Counted from the stretch's first letter, positions 7,366-14,850 are shown. The stretch: DNA of 19,103 bases from Gammaproteobacteria bacterium (GCA_028817755.1 JAPPPA010000201.1:978-20080), one strand, 5' to 3'. Translations and numbers: made by a program. The notes: generated from the letters alone by a model not told the origin.

Positions 7366-7439
7366 CCTTCGACAGGCTCAGGCCGAACGGAATGGTGAGT
7401 TTGAAAAACAATAACCGCTAGCCCTGAGCTTGTCGAAGG
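7366..7439. repeat. REP-like inverted repeat (CCTTCGACA...TGTCGAAGG type)
   Basis: Arms CCTTCGACAGGCTCAGG (7366-7382) and CCTGAGCTTGTCGAAGG (7423-7439) pair at 16 of 17 positions around a 40-base loop. The core TTCGACA-GCTCAGG is a palindromic unit that I recall as widespread between genes of many bacteria. It begins 4 bases past the gst stop and ends 18 bases before the TfoX N-domain start, occupying almost all of that gap. A hairpin here could end or stabilise the nsrR-gst transcript. Confidence 0.82.
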
Positions 7440-7443
7440 GTGG

Positions 7444-8058
7444 TTAAGCAGTGTTTGCCAGCCCATCCATCGTCACATGCTTCGGATGCGCGGCGACTCG
7501 TGTTATCCAAGCCTGCACGGCTGGATACTCCGCCAAATCAAAACCGCCTTCATCCGCCACATGCGTATAGGCGTAAAGTGAAATATCGGCAATCGTCATG
7601 CAATTACCTACAAGGTAATCATTCTTGCTTAGCGTGCTTTCCATCACCGCTAAGGCTTTATGCCCGCCGGCTTGTTTGGCTTTGTACTCTTCCAGCCGCT
7701 CTTCTGGAAGCCCTAAATAACGATTGATATAGCGCGCCACGGCGATGTAAGGCTCGTGGCTGTATTGCTCAAAAAACTGCCACTGCAATACCTGCGCGCG
7801 AGTGAAATTGTCCGCAGGTAAGAACAGCGTGCCTTCGGCTAGGTAATTCAGAATCGCATTCGATTCAGCCAAGGTGCGACCGTCGTCTAATTCAAGCGTT
7901 GGAATCTTGGCATTCGCGTTTTTAGCCTTAAACGCGTCGTTATGCGTTTCACCCGCCAGAATATCTACGTGAACCCACTCATGCGCCAAGCCCAAATGGC
8001 TGGCTAGTAAAGCCAGTTTGTAGCAATTGCCGGAGTAGTAGTCGCCGTATATTTTCAT
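7444..8058 (-). CDS. Glutathione S-transferase family protein
   Basis: The 204-residue product has a thioredoxin-fold N-domain: MKIYGDYYSGNCYK with Ser9 as a candidate thiol-activating residue, the cis-proline motif Ile52-Pro53 (AKIPTL) and Glu65-Ser66 (LAESNAIL) that binds the gamma-glutamyl part of glutathione. A helical C-domain follows from about residue 86, with the conserved N-capping region near MTIADISLYAY. Length is normal for the family. It starts 14 bases after the nsrR stop on the same strand, so the two are probably cotranscribed; this suggests, but does not prove, a link to nitrosative stress. Substrate unknown. Confidence 0.9.
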   Translation of the reverse strand: MKIYGDYYSGNCYKLALLASHLGLAHEWVHVDILAGETHNDAFKAKNANAKIPTLELDDGRTLAESNAILNYLAEGTLFLPADNFTRAQVLQWQFFEQYSHEPYIAVARYINRYLGLPEERLEEYKAKQAGGHKALAVMESTLSKNDYLVGNCMTIADISLYAYTHVADEGGFDLAEYPAVQAWITRVAAHPKHVTMDGLANTA

Positions 8059-8072
8059 CGTATAGCCAGTGT

Positions 8073-8510
8073 TTAAAACTGAAGGGGCTTGTGAACAAGG
8101 GGTTGCTCTGGAGCGACTTCTTGATGGATAAGGTCGCTCAAGTTAAAGCCTTCTAAGTGGCTAAGGTAGTGCGCTTGGGCGTCATTCAGAATGCCCTTCA
8201 GCTTGCAGGCTTGAAGGAGTCGGCAGGGGCCATCGTTGCAATCTACGGGGTCTAGAGTGTGTTCCATTAGTTCAACAATCCGTCGCAAATTGATGGTGTC
8301 GGCTGCTTGCCCAAGCTTTATGCCGCCATGCTTACCTCGAGATGACTTGATGTAACCGGCGGCGACCAGTTTGCTAACGATTTTCATCACGTGGCTCTTC
8401 GAAATATCGAAGTGTTCCACCATGGCGTTGATGGTGGTGGTTTCTTCGTCCATGAGCCCTAAGTAAATCAAGACTCTAAAAGCGTAGTCGGTATGTTTGG
8501 TAAGGCGCAT
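8073..8510 (-). CDS. nsrR: NsrR, nitric oxide-sensing Rrf2-family repressor
   Basis: The 145-residue protein has the Rrf2 N-terminal winged helix (MRLTKHTDYAFRVLIYLG, recognition region SKSHVMKIV, wing SRGKHGGIKLG). Three cysteines, Cys91, Cys96 and Cys102, have the same spacing and numbering as the [Fe-S] ligands of E. coli NsrR as I recall them. NsrR represses NO-detoxification genes, and nitrosylation of its cluster releases DNA. The context agrees: hmp is divergent, with an NsrR-type palindrome between the genes. The length and the three-cysteine pattern argue against IscR. The ribosome binding site is weak. The operator probably also affects nsrR itself, but no separate minus-strand promoter could be placed. 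Confidence 0.93.
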   Translation of the reverse strand: MRLTKHTDYAFRVLIYLGLMDEETTTINAMVEHFDISKSHVMKIVSKLVAAGYIKSSRGKHGGIKLGQAADTINLRRIVELMEHTLDPVDCNDGPCRLLQACKLKGILNDAQAHYLSHLEGFNLSDLIHQEVAPEQPLVHKPLQF

Positions 8511-8555
8511 AGGGCAGGCCGAGCGAGTGATGTTTGGGTGTCAATATTTGGTTAG

Positions 8556-8584
8556 TCTACACTTTTGTTAAAGATTCATATAAT
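8556..8584 (+). promoter_or_regulatory. hmp promoter, sigma-70 type
   Basis: TCTACA (8556-8561) and a perfect TATAAT (8579-8584) are 17 bases apart. The predicted transcription start is near 8591, leaving a leader of about 30 bases with AAGGA at 8607-8611, 8 bases before the hmp ATG. Confidence 0.72.
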
Positions 8585-8593
8585 ATGAATGTT
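8571..8593. promoter_or_regulatory. NsrR-type operator overlapping the hmp -10 box
   Basis: AAGATTCATAT (8571-8581) and ATATGAATGTT (8583-8593) form an 11-1-11 inverted repeat with one mismatch. The 23-bp size and the AAGAT-CAT pattern match the gammaproteobacterial NsrR consensus. It covers the whole -10 element, so bound NsrR would block RNA polymerase. Confidence 0.85.
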
Positions 8594-8619
8594 AATGAAT
8601 TTGGTGAAGGAACTATCTC

Positions 8620-9786
8620 ATGTTGAGTCCAGAAACGATTAGTACGGTTAAGGCGACTGCTCCGGTCTTAGAAGCCAGGGGGCTGGAAATCACACAGCTG
8701 TTTTACAAAAAGTTGTTTGCCGGAAACCCAGAGCTACTGAATATCTTTAACCACAATAATCAGAGGAACGATACTCAGGCGCGAGCGTTAGCGGATGCAG
8801 TGTTGGCGTATGCGCGTAACTTAGACAATGTAGAAGTGTTGTTGCCCACGGTGGCGCGCATTGCTAACAAACACGCGAGCCTAGGGGTGAAGGCAGAGCA
8901 TTACCCTATTGTGGGCAAGGCGTTGCTAGAAACGTTACAAGAGCTATTGGATTTAGATGCAAGTGATCCAATCATTCAGGCTTGGGCAGAGGCTTATGGC
9001 GTATTGGCGGATGTATTTGTTAATACGGAAGAAGGCCTATATCGGCATTCAGAAAAAGCATCCGGTGGTTGGCGTGGGTTCCGAGAGTTTGAGGTGACAT
9101 CGGTTATTCAAGAGGCCGCCGAGGTTCGGTCTTTTTACTTGGAGCCCGTGGACGGAAAGGGCCTGCTGCCGTTTCTTCCGGGCCAATATATTGGTGTTAA
9201 TGTGCAGCCGAAAGCTAGTGAGAATGCCGCTATTCGTCAGTACTCCCTCACTGGGGAGCTGGGTGCAGACTATTATCGAATCACGGTAAAGACTGAGCCT
9301 AATGGCTGCGTATCCAATCATATGCATCAGCTAAAGGCAGGTGATCGTGTGGGCGTGTCGCCGCCAGCTGGTGTCTTTACCGCTCGCCCTTCTGCTAAGC
9401 AACGGGTGTTTATTGCCGGAGGCGTTGGCATTACGCCCGTATATAGCATGTTGTTACAAACGCTAGCGGAAGGCGCCCAGTCTCCGCTGTTTATCCAATG
9501 CTGCCGAGATGCTAGCCACCAAATTTATGCGGATGAATTGGCTGAGCTAAAAGCAGAACACAACTTCGACTTTAAATTGGCTTACGAGAACGGCGAGGGC
9601 GCTAATTGGCAAGGCTACCTAGATGCCGAGGTGCTGCAACGTTGGCTGACTGACCCCGAGAATGTTGATGTTTATTTCTGCGGCCCAATGCCGTTTATGA
9701 AGGCAATCAATAAAGCACTACTGGAAATAGCTGTGCCCGAAGATAGCATTTTCTATGAAGTGTTTGGGCCGAATGAATCGCTATAG
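8620..9786 (+). CDS. hmp: Flavohemoglobin Hmp, nitric oxide dioxygenase
   Basis: The 388-residue protein has the full flavohemoglobin architecture and oxidises NO with O2 to nitrate using NAD(P)H in the cytoplasm. The globin domain (1 to about 145) keeps proximal His85, distal Tyr29, and Tyr95 and Glu137 of the proximal network. The ferredoxin-reductase part has the FAD motif Arg206-Gln-Tyr-Ser (RQYSL) and the NAD(P)H-binding segments AGGVGITP (266-273) and CGPMPFM; it ends in the usual FYEVFGP. AAGGA at 8607-8611 supports the ATG at 8620. The gene is divergent from nsrR under an NsrR-type operator, and its 3' end overlaps nrtS by 14 bases. Confidence 0.97.
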   Translation: MLSPETISTVKATAPVLEARGLEITQLFYKKLFAGNPELLNIFNHNNQRNDTQARALADAVLAYARNLDNVEVLLPTVARIANKHASLGVKAEHYPIVGKALLETLQELLDLDASDPIIQAWAEAYGVLADVFVNTEEGLYRHSEKASGGWRGFREFEVTSVIQEAAEVRSFYLEPVDGKGLLPFLPGQYIGVNVQPKASENAAIRQYSLTGELGADYYRITVKTEPNGCVSNHMHQLKAGDRVGVSPPAGVFTARPSAKQRVFIAGGVGITPVYSMLLQTLAEGAQSPLFIQCCRDASHQIYADELAELKAEHNFDFKLAYENGEGANWQGYLDAEVLQRWLTDPENVDVYFCGPMPFMKAINKALLEIAVPEDSIFYEVFGPNESL

Positions 9787-9976
9787 CGTGCGCCACTTTA
9801 TGCGGCCGCGGTGGTTTGTAATCGCCGCGGTCGCCGGCACCTTATTAAACTTGGTCAACCAGTACCAAGCTCTTTTGTTTGATGTAGGACTTATCGACTG
9901 GCCGAAACTAGCGTTGACGTATGTTGTGCCGTACTTGGTTTCTAGCCTGTCTGCTTGGTTTGAACCTTCGGCCTAA
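9773..9976 (+). CDS. nrtS: NrtS-type small nitrate/nitrite transporter
   Basis: From ATG at 9773 the product is 67 residues with two membrane segments: RPRWFVIAAVAGTLLNLVNQ, then a DWPKL turn and LALTYVVPYLVSSLSAWF. The 'GTLLNLVNQ' and 'ALTYVVPYLVSS' blocks match NrtS, a short bispecific nitrate/nitrite transporter first described in a cyanobacterium. The start lies inside hmp (stop 9784-9786), giving a 14-base overlap and likely translational coupling; an in-frame ATG at 9755 is a less likely alternative. The pairing suggests that it moves the nitrate made by Hmp, most simply outward; the direction is inference. Confidence 0.82.
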   Translation: MNRYSVRHFMRPRWFVIAAVAGTLLNLVNQYQALLFDVGLIDWPKLALTYVVPYLVSSLSAWFEPSA

Positions 9977-10019
9977 CGTTGCCCCCCTGACTAGGAAGAC
10001 TTAGTCAGGGCCGAAGGTT
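9963..10019. terminator. Nested hairpins after nrtS, terminator-like
   Basis: An outer 11-bp stem (AACCTTCGGCC at 9963-9973, GGCCGAAGGTT at 10009-10019) encloses an inner 9-bp stem (CCCTGACTA at 9985-9993, TAGTCAGGG at 10002-10010). The two stems share bases 10009-10010 and so may compete at the base. The outer left arm is the last codons of nrtS. No T tract follows, so termination may be weak or Rho-assisted. It lies between the convergent nrtS and quinone oxidoreductase genes. Confidence 0.55.
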
Positions 10020-10047
10020 GTATTAAGTATCTCGAGTATTAGTGTTT

Positions 10048-11028
10048 TTATCGTCTGGTGGTTAAGACGACCTTGCCAACCACTTCACGCTTCAAGATCG
10101 CCTCATGTGCTTTCGCCACATCAGCCAAATCGTAAGCACCGTGAATCGGCACTTCCATATCGCCGGTGGCGAGCCATTGCATCACTTGTTTGAAGTTGTC
10201 GGCGTTCTCTTTTGGATTCACTGCAGCCCATTGGCCCCAGAATACGCCGACTACACTGGCGCTCTTAACAAGCAGGCGATTGACCGCCATTTCTGGAATG
10301 CGGCCAGAGGCAAAGCCAATCACTAGATAGCGAGCGCCCCAGTTAATGGATTTAATGGCTTGATCGAAGATGTCGCCGCCAACGGCATCAAACACTACGT
10401 CGGCGCCTTTGCCGCCGGTGGCTTTTTTCACCACTTCACGAATGTCTTCGTTGTTGTAGTTCAACACCATATCGGCACCGGCCTCAAGCGCTTGTTTGAG
10501 CTTTTCGTCAGAGCCGCCTGCAGCGATCACTTTGGCGCCCATGAGTTTGCCGATTTGAATGGTCGCCATGCCAACGCCGCCGGTAGCGCCGAGCACTAAT
10601 AAGGTTTCACCCGGCTGTAGGTTGCCGCGTTGTTTTAGGGCGTGAATGGAGGTGCCGTATACGCAAGGTACAGAGGCGGCGGCTTCATAAGAAACGGAAG
10701 CCGGCATGGGAATGGCGCTGGCAGCGGGAATCACCATCTCATCGCAATAGCCACCGAGCATGGCGGCTGCAAAGACTTTGTCGCCAACTTTAAGGTGCTC
10801 AACACCTTCGCCAAGCTCTAGTACCTCACCCGCGAATTCAATGCCCGGTGTAAACGGCAAAGGCGGCTTCACTTGGTAAAGGCCTTGAATAATTAAGGTG
10901 TCGGGGAAGTTCACACCACAGGCATGTACGCCCACGCGAATATGGCCTTTCTTTATCGCAGGGCTATCGAGTTCTTTGATAACAAGTTTGTCGGCGGGGC
11001 CTAATTCTTCGCATACAACGGCGCGCAT
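10048..11028 (-). CDS. NADPH:quinone oxidoreductase-family (zinc-free MDR) protein
   Basis: The 326-residue protein is a medium-chain dehydrogenase/reductase of the quinone oxidoreductase type. It has a GroES-like N-domain (GVHACGVNFPDTL; PFTPGIEFAGEV; VGDKVFA) and a Rossmann domain with the nucleotide loop LGATGGVG (146-153). The catalytic and structural zinc ligands of alcohol dehydrogenases are missing, as expected for this branch. Such enzymes reduce quinones or alpha,beta-unsaturated carbonyls with NADPH. It is divergent from atuA, so a role in terpenoid or acyl-CoA metabolism is possible, but nothing in the sequence fixes the substrate. Confidence 0.88.
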   Translation of the reverse strand: MRAVVCEELGPADKLVIKELDSPAIKKGHIRVGVHACGVNFPDTLIIQGLYQVKPPLPFTPGIEFAGEVLELGEGVEHLKVGDKVFAAAMLGGYCDEMVIPAASAIPMPASVSYEAAASVPCVYGTSIHALKQRGNLQPGETLLVLGATGGVGMATIQIGKLMGAKVIAAGGSDEKLKQALEAGADMVLNYNNEDIREVVKKATGGKGADVVFDAVGGDIFDQAIKSINWGARYLVIGFASGRIPEMAVNRLLVKSASVVGVFWGQWAAVNPKENADNFKQVMQWLATGDMEVPIHGAYDLADVAKAHEAILKREVVGKVVLTTRR

Positions 11029-11130
11029 TGGGATGTCTCCTGTTTGGTTTGCCAGGGTGTGTTTATGTGCTGGCAGATTAGCAGAGCAATACGGTTCTGC
11101 CTACGGCCTAGCACTGGCAGGAAATAACAC

Positions 11131-11159
11131 TTGTTCGCTCAAAATGCGGGCGTTATAGT
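11131..11159 (+). promoter_or_regulatory. Probable atu operon promoter
   Basis: TTGTTC (11131-11136) and TATAGT (11154-11159) are spaced by 17 bases. The -10 matches at five of six positions and the -35 at three. It is the best sigma-70 candidate in the 172-base gap between the divergent oxidoreductase gene and atuA; a start near 11166 would leave a leader of about 47 bases. Confidence 0.5.
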
Positions 11160-11176
11160 GCGCAATCAATTTTACC

Positions 11177-11192
11177 AAGCAAGCGCTTGATT
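11177..11192. promoter_or_regulatory. Operator-like palindrome downstream of the atu promoter
   Basis: AAGCAAGCGCTTGATT is a 16-bp dyad with a perfect 10-bp core (CAAGCGCTTG at 11180-11189) and one mismatched pair further out. Lying just downstream of the proposed transcription start, it is well placed for repression, as TetR-type AtuR does in Pseudomonas. The cognate regulator is not in the window. Confidence 0.5.
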
Positions 11193-11212
11193 AATGTTTT
11201 TTGGATGACCAT

Positions 11213-12994
11213 ATGGGCGGCGACAAAATAGTACGAATCGGTTGTGCCAGCGGCTTTTGGGGCGATACCTCGGTAGCGGCGCGACAGCTAGTTCAGTCCG
11301 GCCAGATTGATTATCTGGTGTTCGACTATTTGGCGGAAGTCACCATGTCGATCCTAGCCGGTCAGATGATGAAAGACCCAGAAGCAGGATACGCCAAAGA
11401 CTTTATCCGCGTGCTGCAACCGCTACTGCCTGCCATTAAAGAGCAGGGCATTAAAGTGGTTGCCAATGCGGGCGGCTTAAATCCTGCAGCTTGCCGCCAA
11501 GCCATGCTCGCCGCTGCCGAAGCGGCTGGCGTAGACATTAACGTTGGCATTGTTGAAGGCGACAACTTGGCGCGTCGTGCGGCTGAGCTACAAAGCTTGC
11601 CAGCTTGGGACCAATACGGCGGCGAGGGCGAAAGCTTTCCGTCACGCCCCGTTAGCATTAATGCTTACCTAGGCGCCACGCCGGTAAAAGCGGCCCTAGA
11701 TGGTGGCGCCGATATTGTGATTACCGGCCGCTGCGTAGACAGCGCCGTGGTACTTGGTCCGCTGATGCATGAATTTGGCTGGGGCGAGCAAGATTACGAT
11801 TTACTTTCAGCCGGCTCGCTAGCTGGTCATATTTTGGAATGCGGCGCCCAGTGCACTGGCGGCAATTTCACCGACTGGCAAGACGTGCCGGATTACGCCC
11901 ATATGGGATTCCCCATCGCGGAATGCGCGGCTGACGGCAGCTTTGTTGTAACCAAACCGGATAACACCGGCGGGCTGGTTAGCAAAGCCACCGTGGCTGA
12001 GCAAATGGTTTACGAAATTGGCGACCCACGCCAATACATGTTGCCGGATGTGGTTTGCGACTGGACGCAGGTAGCCATCAAACAGATTGGCGAAAACCGC
12101 GTTGAAGTTAGTAACGCCAAAGGCCTAGCGCCAACCGCAGAATACAAAGTGTCGGCTACCTATATGGACGGCTTCCGCGCCACCGGCATGTTGATGGTCG
12201 GCGGTATTGATGCGGCTAAGAAAGCGCATACCGTTGCCAACGCGATTATTGAGCGCTGTAACGAAATCTTCGCGGCCATGAAGCTTGGCTCATTCTCTGA
12301 AGTGAATATTGAAGCCCTAGGTGCAGAAGATACCTACGGCGAACACGCCCGTACTGGCGGTACCCGCGAAGTGTTTTTGAAAATGGGCGTAAAACACCCA
12401 GATAAAAAAGCGCTGGTGATTTTCTCTGGCGAGATTGCACCTGCCGCGACGGGTATGACGCCGGGCATTACCGGCTACTTTGGCGGGCGCCCGAAAGTGT
12501 CGCCGGTGATTCGTTTATTCAGTACGCGTATTGCTAAAGCCGATGTGCCGGTGACGGTGGATTTAGGCGAGGGCAAACAAGACATCGCCATTAATGCTGA
12601 TGGTGGTTTTGACGCTGCTCAAGTCGCCGAACAGGCAGACGTTGCAAATCCACAAGGTGAAGGCCTAGTGGAAGTGCCACTAGTAAAACTAGCTTGGGGT
12701 CGCAGTGGCGATAAAGGCGACCACGCCAATATCGGCATTATCGCGCGTCAGCCGGAATACCTGCCGTGGATTCGCGCGGCGCTCAGCACTGACGCCGTTA
12801 AACAGTACTTCTCACATATCTGCGAAGGCGATGTGTTGCGCTGGGAGCTGCCGGGCATTGACGGCCTGAACTTCCTATTGAAAAACACCCTAGGTGGCGG
12901 CGGTATCGCCAGCCTACGTGCTGATCCACAGGGCAAATGCTTTGCGCAAATGTTGTTGGATCATCCTGTCGCCATTCCGGCCGAACTGTTATGA
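11213..12994 (+). CDS. atuA: AtuA, acyclic terpene utilization protein (DUF1446)
   Basis: The product is 593 residues, as expected for AtuA. The N-terminal DUF1446 region begins KIVRIGCASGFWGDT and contains YLVFDYLAEVTMSIL, KVVANAGGLNP and ADIVITGRCVDSAVVLGP; a C-terminal AtuA-like domain starts near residue 480 and includes LAWGRSGDKGDHANIGI. AtuA is needed for growth on citronellol or geraniol in Pseudomonas and is proposed to act on the 3-hydroxy-3-isohexenylglutaryl-CoA step; its chemistry is not settled. The ATG at 11213 is preferred over the in-frame TTG at 11201 because GGA at 11203-11205 is correctly spaced as ribosome binding site. It is the first gene of the atu operon. Confidence 0.9.
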   Translation: MGGDKIVRIGCASGFWGDTSVAARQLVQSGQIDYLVFDYLAEVTMSILAGQMMKDPEAGYAKDFIRVLQPLLPAIKEQGIKVVANAGGLNPAACRQAMLAAAEAAGVDINVGIVEGDNLARRAAELQSLPAWDQYGGEGESFPSRPVSINAYLGATPVKAALDGGADIVITGRCVDSAVVLGPLMHEFGWGEQDYDLLSAGSLAGHILECGAQCTGGNFTDWQDVPDYAHMGFPIAECAADGSFVVTKPDNTGGLVSKATVAEQMVYEIGDPRQYMLPDVVCDWTQVAIKQIGENRVEVSNAKGLAPTAEYKVSATYMDGFRATGMLMVGGIDAAKKAHTVANAIIERCNEIFAAMKLGSFSEVNIEALGAEDTYGEHARTGGTREVFLKMGVKHPDKKALVIFSGEIAPAATGMTPGITGYFGGRPKVSPVIRLFSTRIAKADVPVTVDLGEGKQDIAINADGGFDAAQVAEQADVANPQGEGLVEVPLVKLAWGRSGDKGDHANIGIIARQPEYLPWIRAALSTDAVKQYFSHICEGDVLRWELPGIDGLNFLLKNTLGGGGIASLRADPQGKCFAQMLLDHPVAIPAELL

Positions 12995-13000
12995 ACTTGA

Positions 13001-13081
13001 AACCACAGATTGCACAGATGAACACAGATTTGCTTAAACACGGTAAATCGACATCTGTGCCAATCTGTGAAATCTGTGGTT
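13001..13081. repeat. Long inverted repeat between atuA and atuC (ACAGATT-type, copy 1)
   Basis: The left arm (13001-13031, starting AACCACAGATT) and right arm (13051-13081, ending AATCTGTGGTT) pair at 26 of 31 positions around a 19-base loop. Each arm is itself built of iterated CACAGAT units. The element fills the gap from 7 bases after the atuA stop to 7 bases before the atuC ATG. A related copy lies at 14710-14850. Confidence 0.88.
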
Positions 13082-13087
13082 AGACCC

Positions 13088-14701
13088 ATGCCCCAAATAG
13101 AAACACAAATTGACAACCAATCCGCCGACTTCGCCAGCAAGCGCGAAGAAATGCTGGAAGCCATTAAAGAGATGCGCGACGCCGAAGGGCGGGTGATTGC
13201 ATCTGAGCAAGCCAAGCGCGAGAAATTTCATAAACGGGGCCAGTTATTGCCGCGTGAGCGTGTGAATTTGCTGCTTGATCGCGGTTCGCCGTTTTTAGAA
13301 ATTTCTACCCTGTGTAGCTACGGCCTCTATGGCGACAAAGACGGCAGCACCGCTGGCGGTAATTCCATTATTGGCATTGGTTATGTGAGTGGTGTGCGCT
13401 GCTTAATCAACGCCAGTAACGCCGCCATTAAGGGCGGCACCATGTCGCCGTTGGGTATTCACAAAACTTTACGCTGCCAAGAAATTGCGTTGAAGCAAAA
13501 GCTACCGGTGGTATCGCTGATTGAATCCGGCGGTGCTGACTTAACTCAGCAAGCCGAAGTGTTTATCCCCGGCGGCAAAATTTTTGCGAACGAAGCGCGT
13601 ATGTCGGCCGCGGGCATTCCGCAAATTGCCGTAGTACACGGTTCCAGTACTGCTGGCGGCGCGTATATGCCGGGTTTGTCGGACTACGTAATCATGGTGC
13701 GCAAAAAAGCCAAGGTATTCCTCGCTGGGCCGCCGTTGCTTAAAGCTGCGACCGGCGAAATTGCGACCGACGAAGAACTCGGCGGTGCCGAAATGCACTG
13801 CCAAGTAGCGGGCACATCAGAATGGATGGCCGAAGATGATCGCGACGCGATTCGCCAAGCACGTGAAGTGGTTGCAGGCCTAGGTTGGAACGAAAGTAAT
13901 CCAGCAGCGCCAGCGGTATATGCAGAACCAAAATACGCCACCGACGAACTAGCCGGTGTAGTGCCTGTGGATTACCGCAAGCCTTACGACTGCCGTGAAG
14001 TGATTGCGCGTATTACCGACGGTTCCGACTTCAATGAATTCAAAGCCGAATTTGACCAACAAACCATCTGTGGCCGCGCGAAAATCGAAGGCCGCACGGT
14101 TGGCATTCTGGCTAACAATGGCCCGATCACCGCTCAGGGCGCAAACAAAGCCGGCCAATTTATTCAGCTGTGCTGCCAAACCAATACGCCGCTGGTATTC
14201 CTACAAAACACCACGGGCTACATGGTTGGCACCTCTAGCGAGCAAGCCGGCATTGTTAAACACGGTTCAAAAATGGTGCAGGCCGTGACCAACGCCACCG
14301 TGCCGAAAATCACCATTGTTTTGGGCGGCTCATTCGGTGCTGGTAACTACGGCATGTGCGGCCGTGGTTTTGATCCGGACTTTATTTTCGCTTGGCCAAA
14401 CAGTCGCACCGCGGTGATGGGTGGCGAACAGGCCGGCACAGTGATGCGCATTGTTGCTGAGATGCAGGGCAAAGCTCGCGGCCAAGAAATCCCAGAAGAA
14501 ATGCTCGACGGCATCAAACAAAAGCTACAAGCCAAGTTTGAAGCCGAAGCCCACAGCATTGCCGCCACCGCGCGTTTATTTGACGACGGCCTAATTGATC
14601 CGCGCGATACCCGTCGTGTACTCGGTTACTGCCTCTCTATCGTCACCGACGCCCGCGAGCGTGAACTACAAGCAAACACCTTTGGTGTGGCGAGGTTATA
14701 G
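13088..14701 (+). CDS. atuC: AtuC, geranyl-CoA carboxylase beta subunit (carboxyltransferase)
   Basis: The 537-residue protein is a biotin-dependent carboxyltransferase that, with AtuF, converts cis-geranyl-CoA to isohexenylglutaconyl-CoA. Two crotonase-fold halves are visible, with oxyanion-hole segments SSTAGGAYMPG (about 186-196) and GSFGAGNYGMCG. It resembles the leucine-pathway enzyme MCC beta, but at the selectivity position where MCC has Phe before Gly (HFGRIFFN) this protein has Gly162 (PGGKIFAN). From memory of the published geranyl-CoA carboxylase structure, Phe-to-Gly at this site opens the pocket for geranyl. Neighbouring atuA and atuD support the call. ATG 13088 is chosen because an upstream in-frame GTG lies inside the repeat arm; the ribosome binding site is poor. 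Confidence 0.87.
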   Translation: MPQIETQIDNQSADFASKREEMLEAIKEMRDAEGRVIASEQAKREKFHKRGQLLPRERVNLLLDRGSPFLEISTLCSYGLYGDKDGSTAGGNSIIGIGYVSGVRCLINASNAAIKGGTMSPLGIHKTLRCQEIALKQKLPVVSLIESGGADLTQQAEVFIPGGKIFANEARMSAAGIPQIAVVHGSSTAGGAYMPGLSDYVIMVRKKAKVFLAGPPLLKAATGEIATDEELGGAEMHCQVAGTSEWMAEDDRDAIRQAREVVAGLGWNESNPAAPAVYAEPKYATDELAGVVPVDYRKPYDCREVIARITDGSDFNEFKAEFDQQTICGRAKIEGRTVGILANNGPITAQGANKAGQFIQLCCQTNTPLVFLQNTTGYMVGTSSEQAGIVKHGSKMVQAVTNATVPKITIVLGGSFGAGNYGMCGRGFDPDFIFAWPNSRTAVMGGEQAGTVMRIVAEMQGKARGQEIPEEMLDGIKQKLQAKFEAEAHSIAATARLFDDGLIDPRDTRRVLGYCLSIVTDARERELQANTFGVARL

Positions 14702-14709
14702 AAAACAGG

Positions 14710-14850
14710 AACCACAGATTTCACAGATGGGCACAGATTGGTTTTTGCTCGGTTGTTGAAAGGCTGTGGAGATATTTGGAGCCCGGTCATGCCGGATGAA
14801 TTTTAATAAAGACATTTTTACATCTGTGTAAATCTGTGAAATCTGTGGTT
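14710..14850. repeat. Long inverted repeat between atuC and atuD (ACAGATT-type, copy 2)
   Basis: The left arm (14710-14740, starting AACCACAGATTTCACAGAT) and right arm (14820-14850, ending AATCTGTGGTT) pair at 26 of 31 positions. The loop is about 79 bases, against 19 in copy 1, and contains no ORF I can support. It starts 9 bases after the atuC stop and ends 7 bases before the atuD ATG; the bases after the arm, AGGA, give atuD its ribosome binding site. Confidence 0.88.

Noticed and set aside
9755..9772. Earlier start for nrtS at 9755
   Set aside because: It adds MKCLGR with no ribosome binding site; the ATG at 9773 gives the usual short NrtS N-terminus.
13001..13081. Iterated CACAGAT units as a CRISPR array or direct-repeat array
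   Set aside because: The units are irregular, lack unique spacers of constant length and form an inverted repeat.
13067..13087. Upstream in-frame GTG start for atuC
   Set aside because: It would translate the repeat arm into seven residues (VKSVVRP) with no family match; ATG 13088 begins the expected N-terminus.
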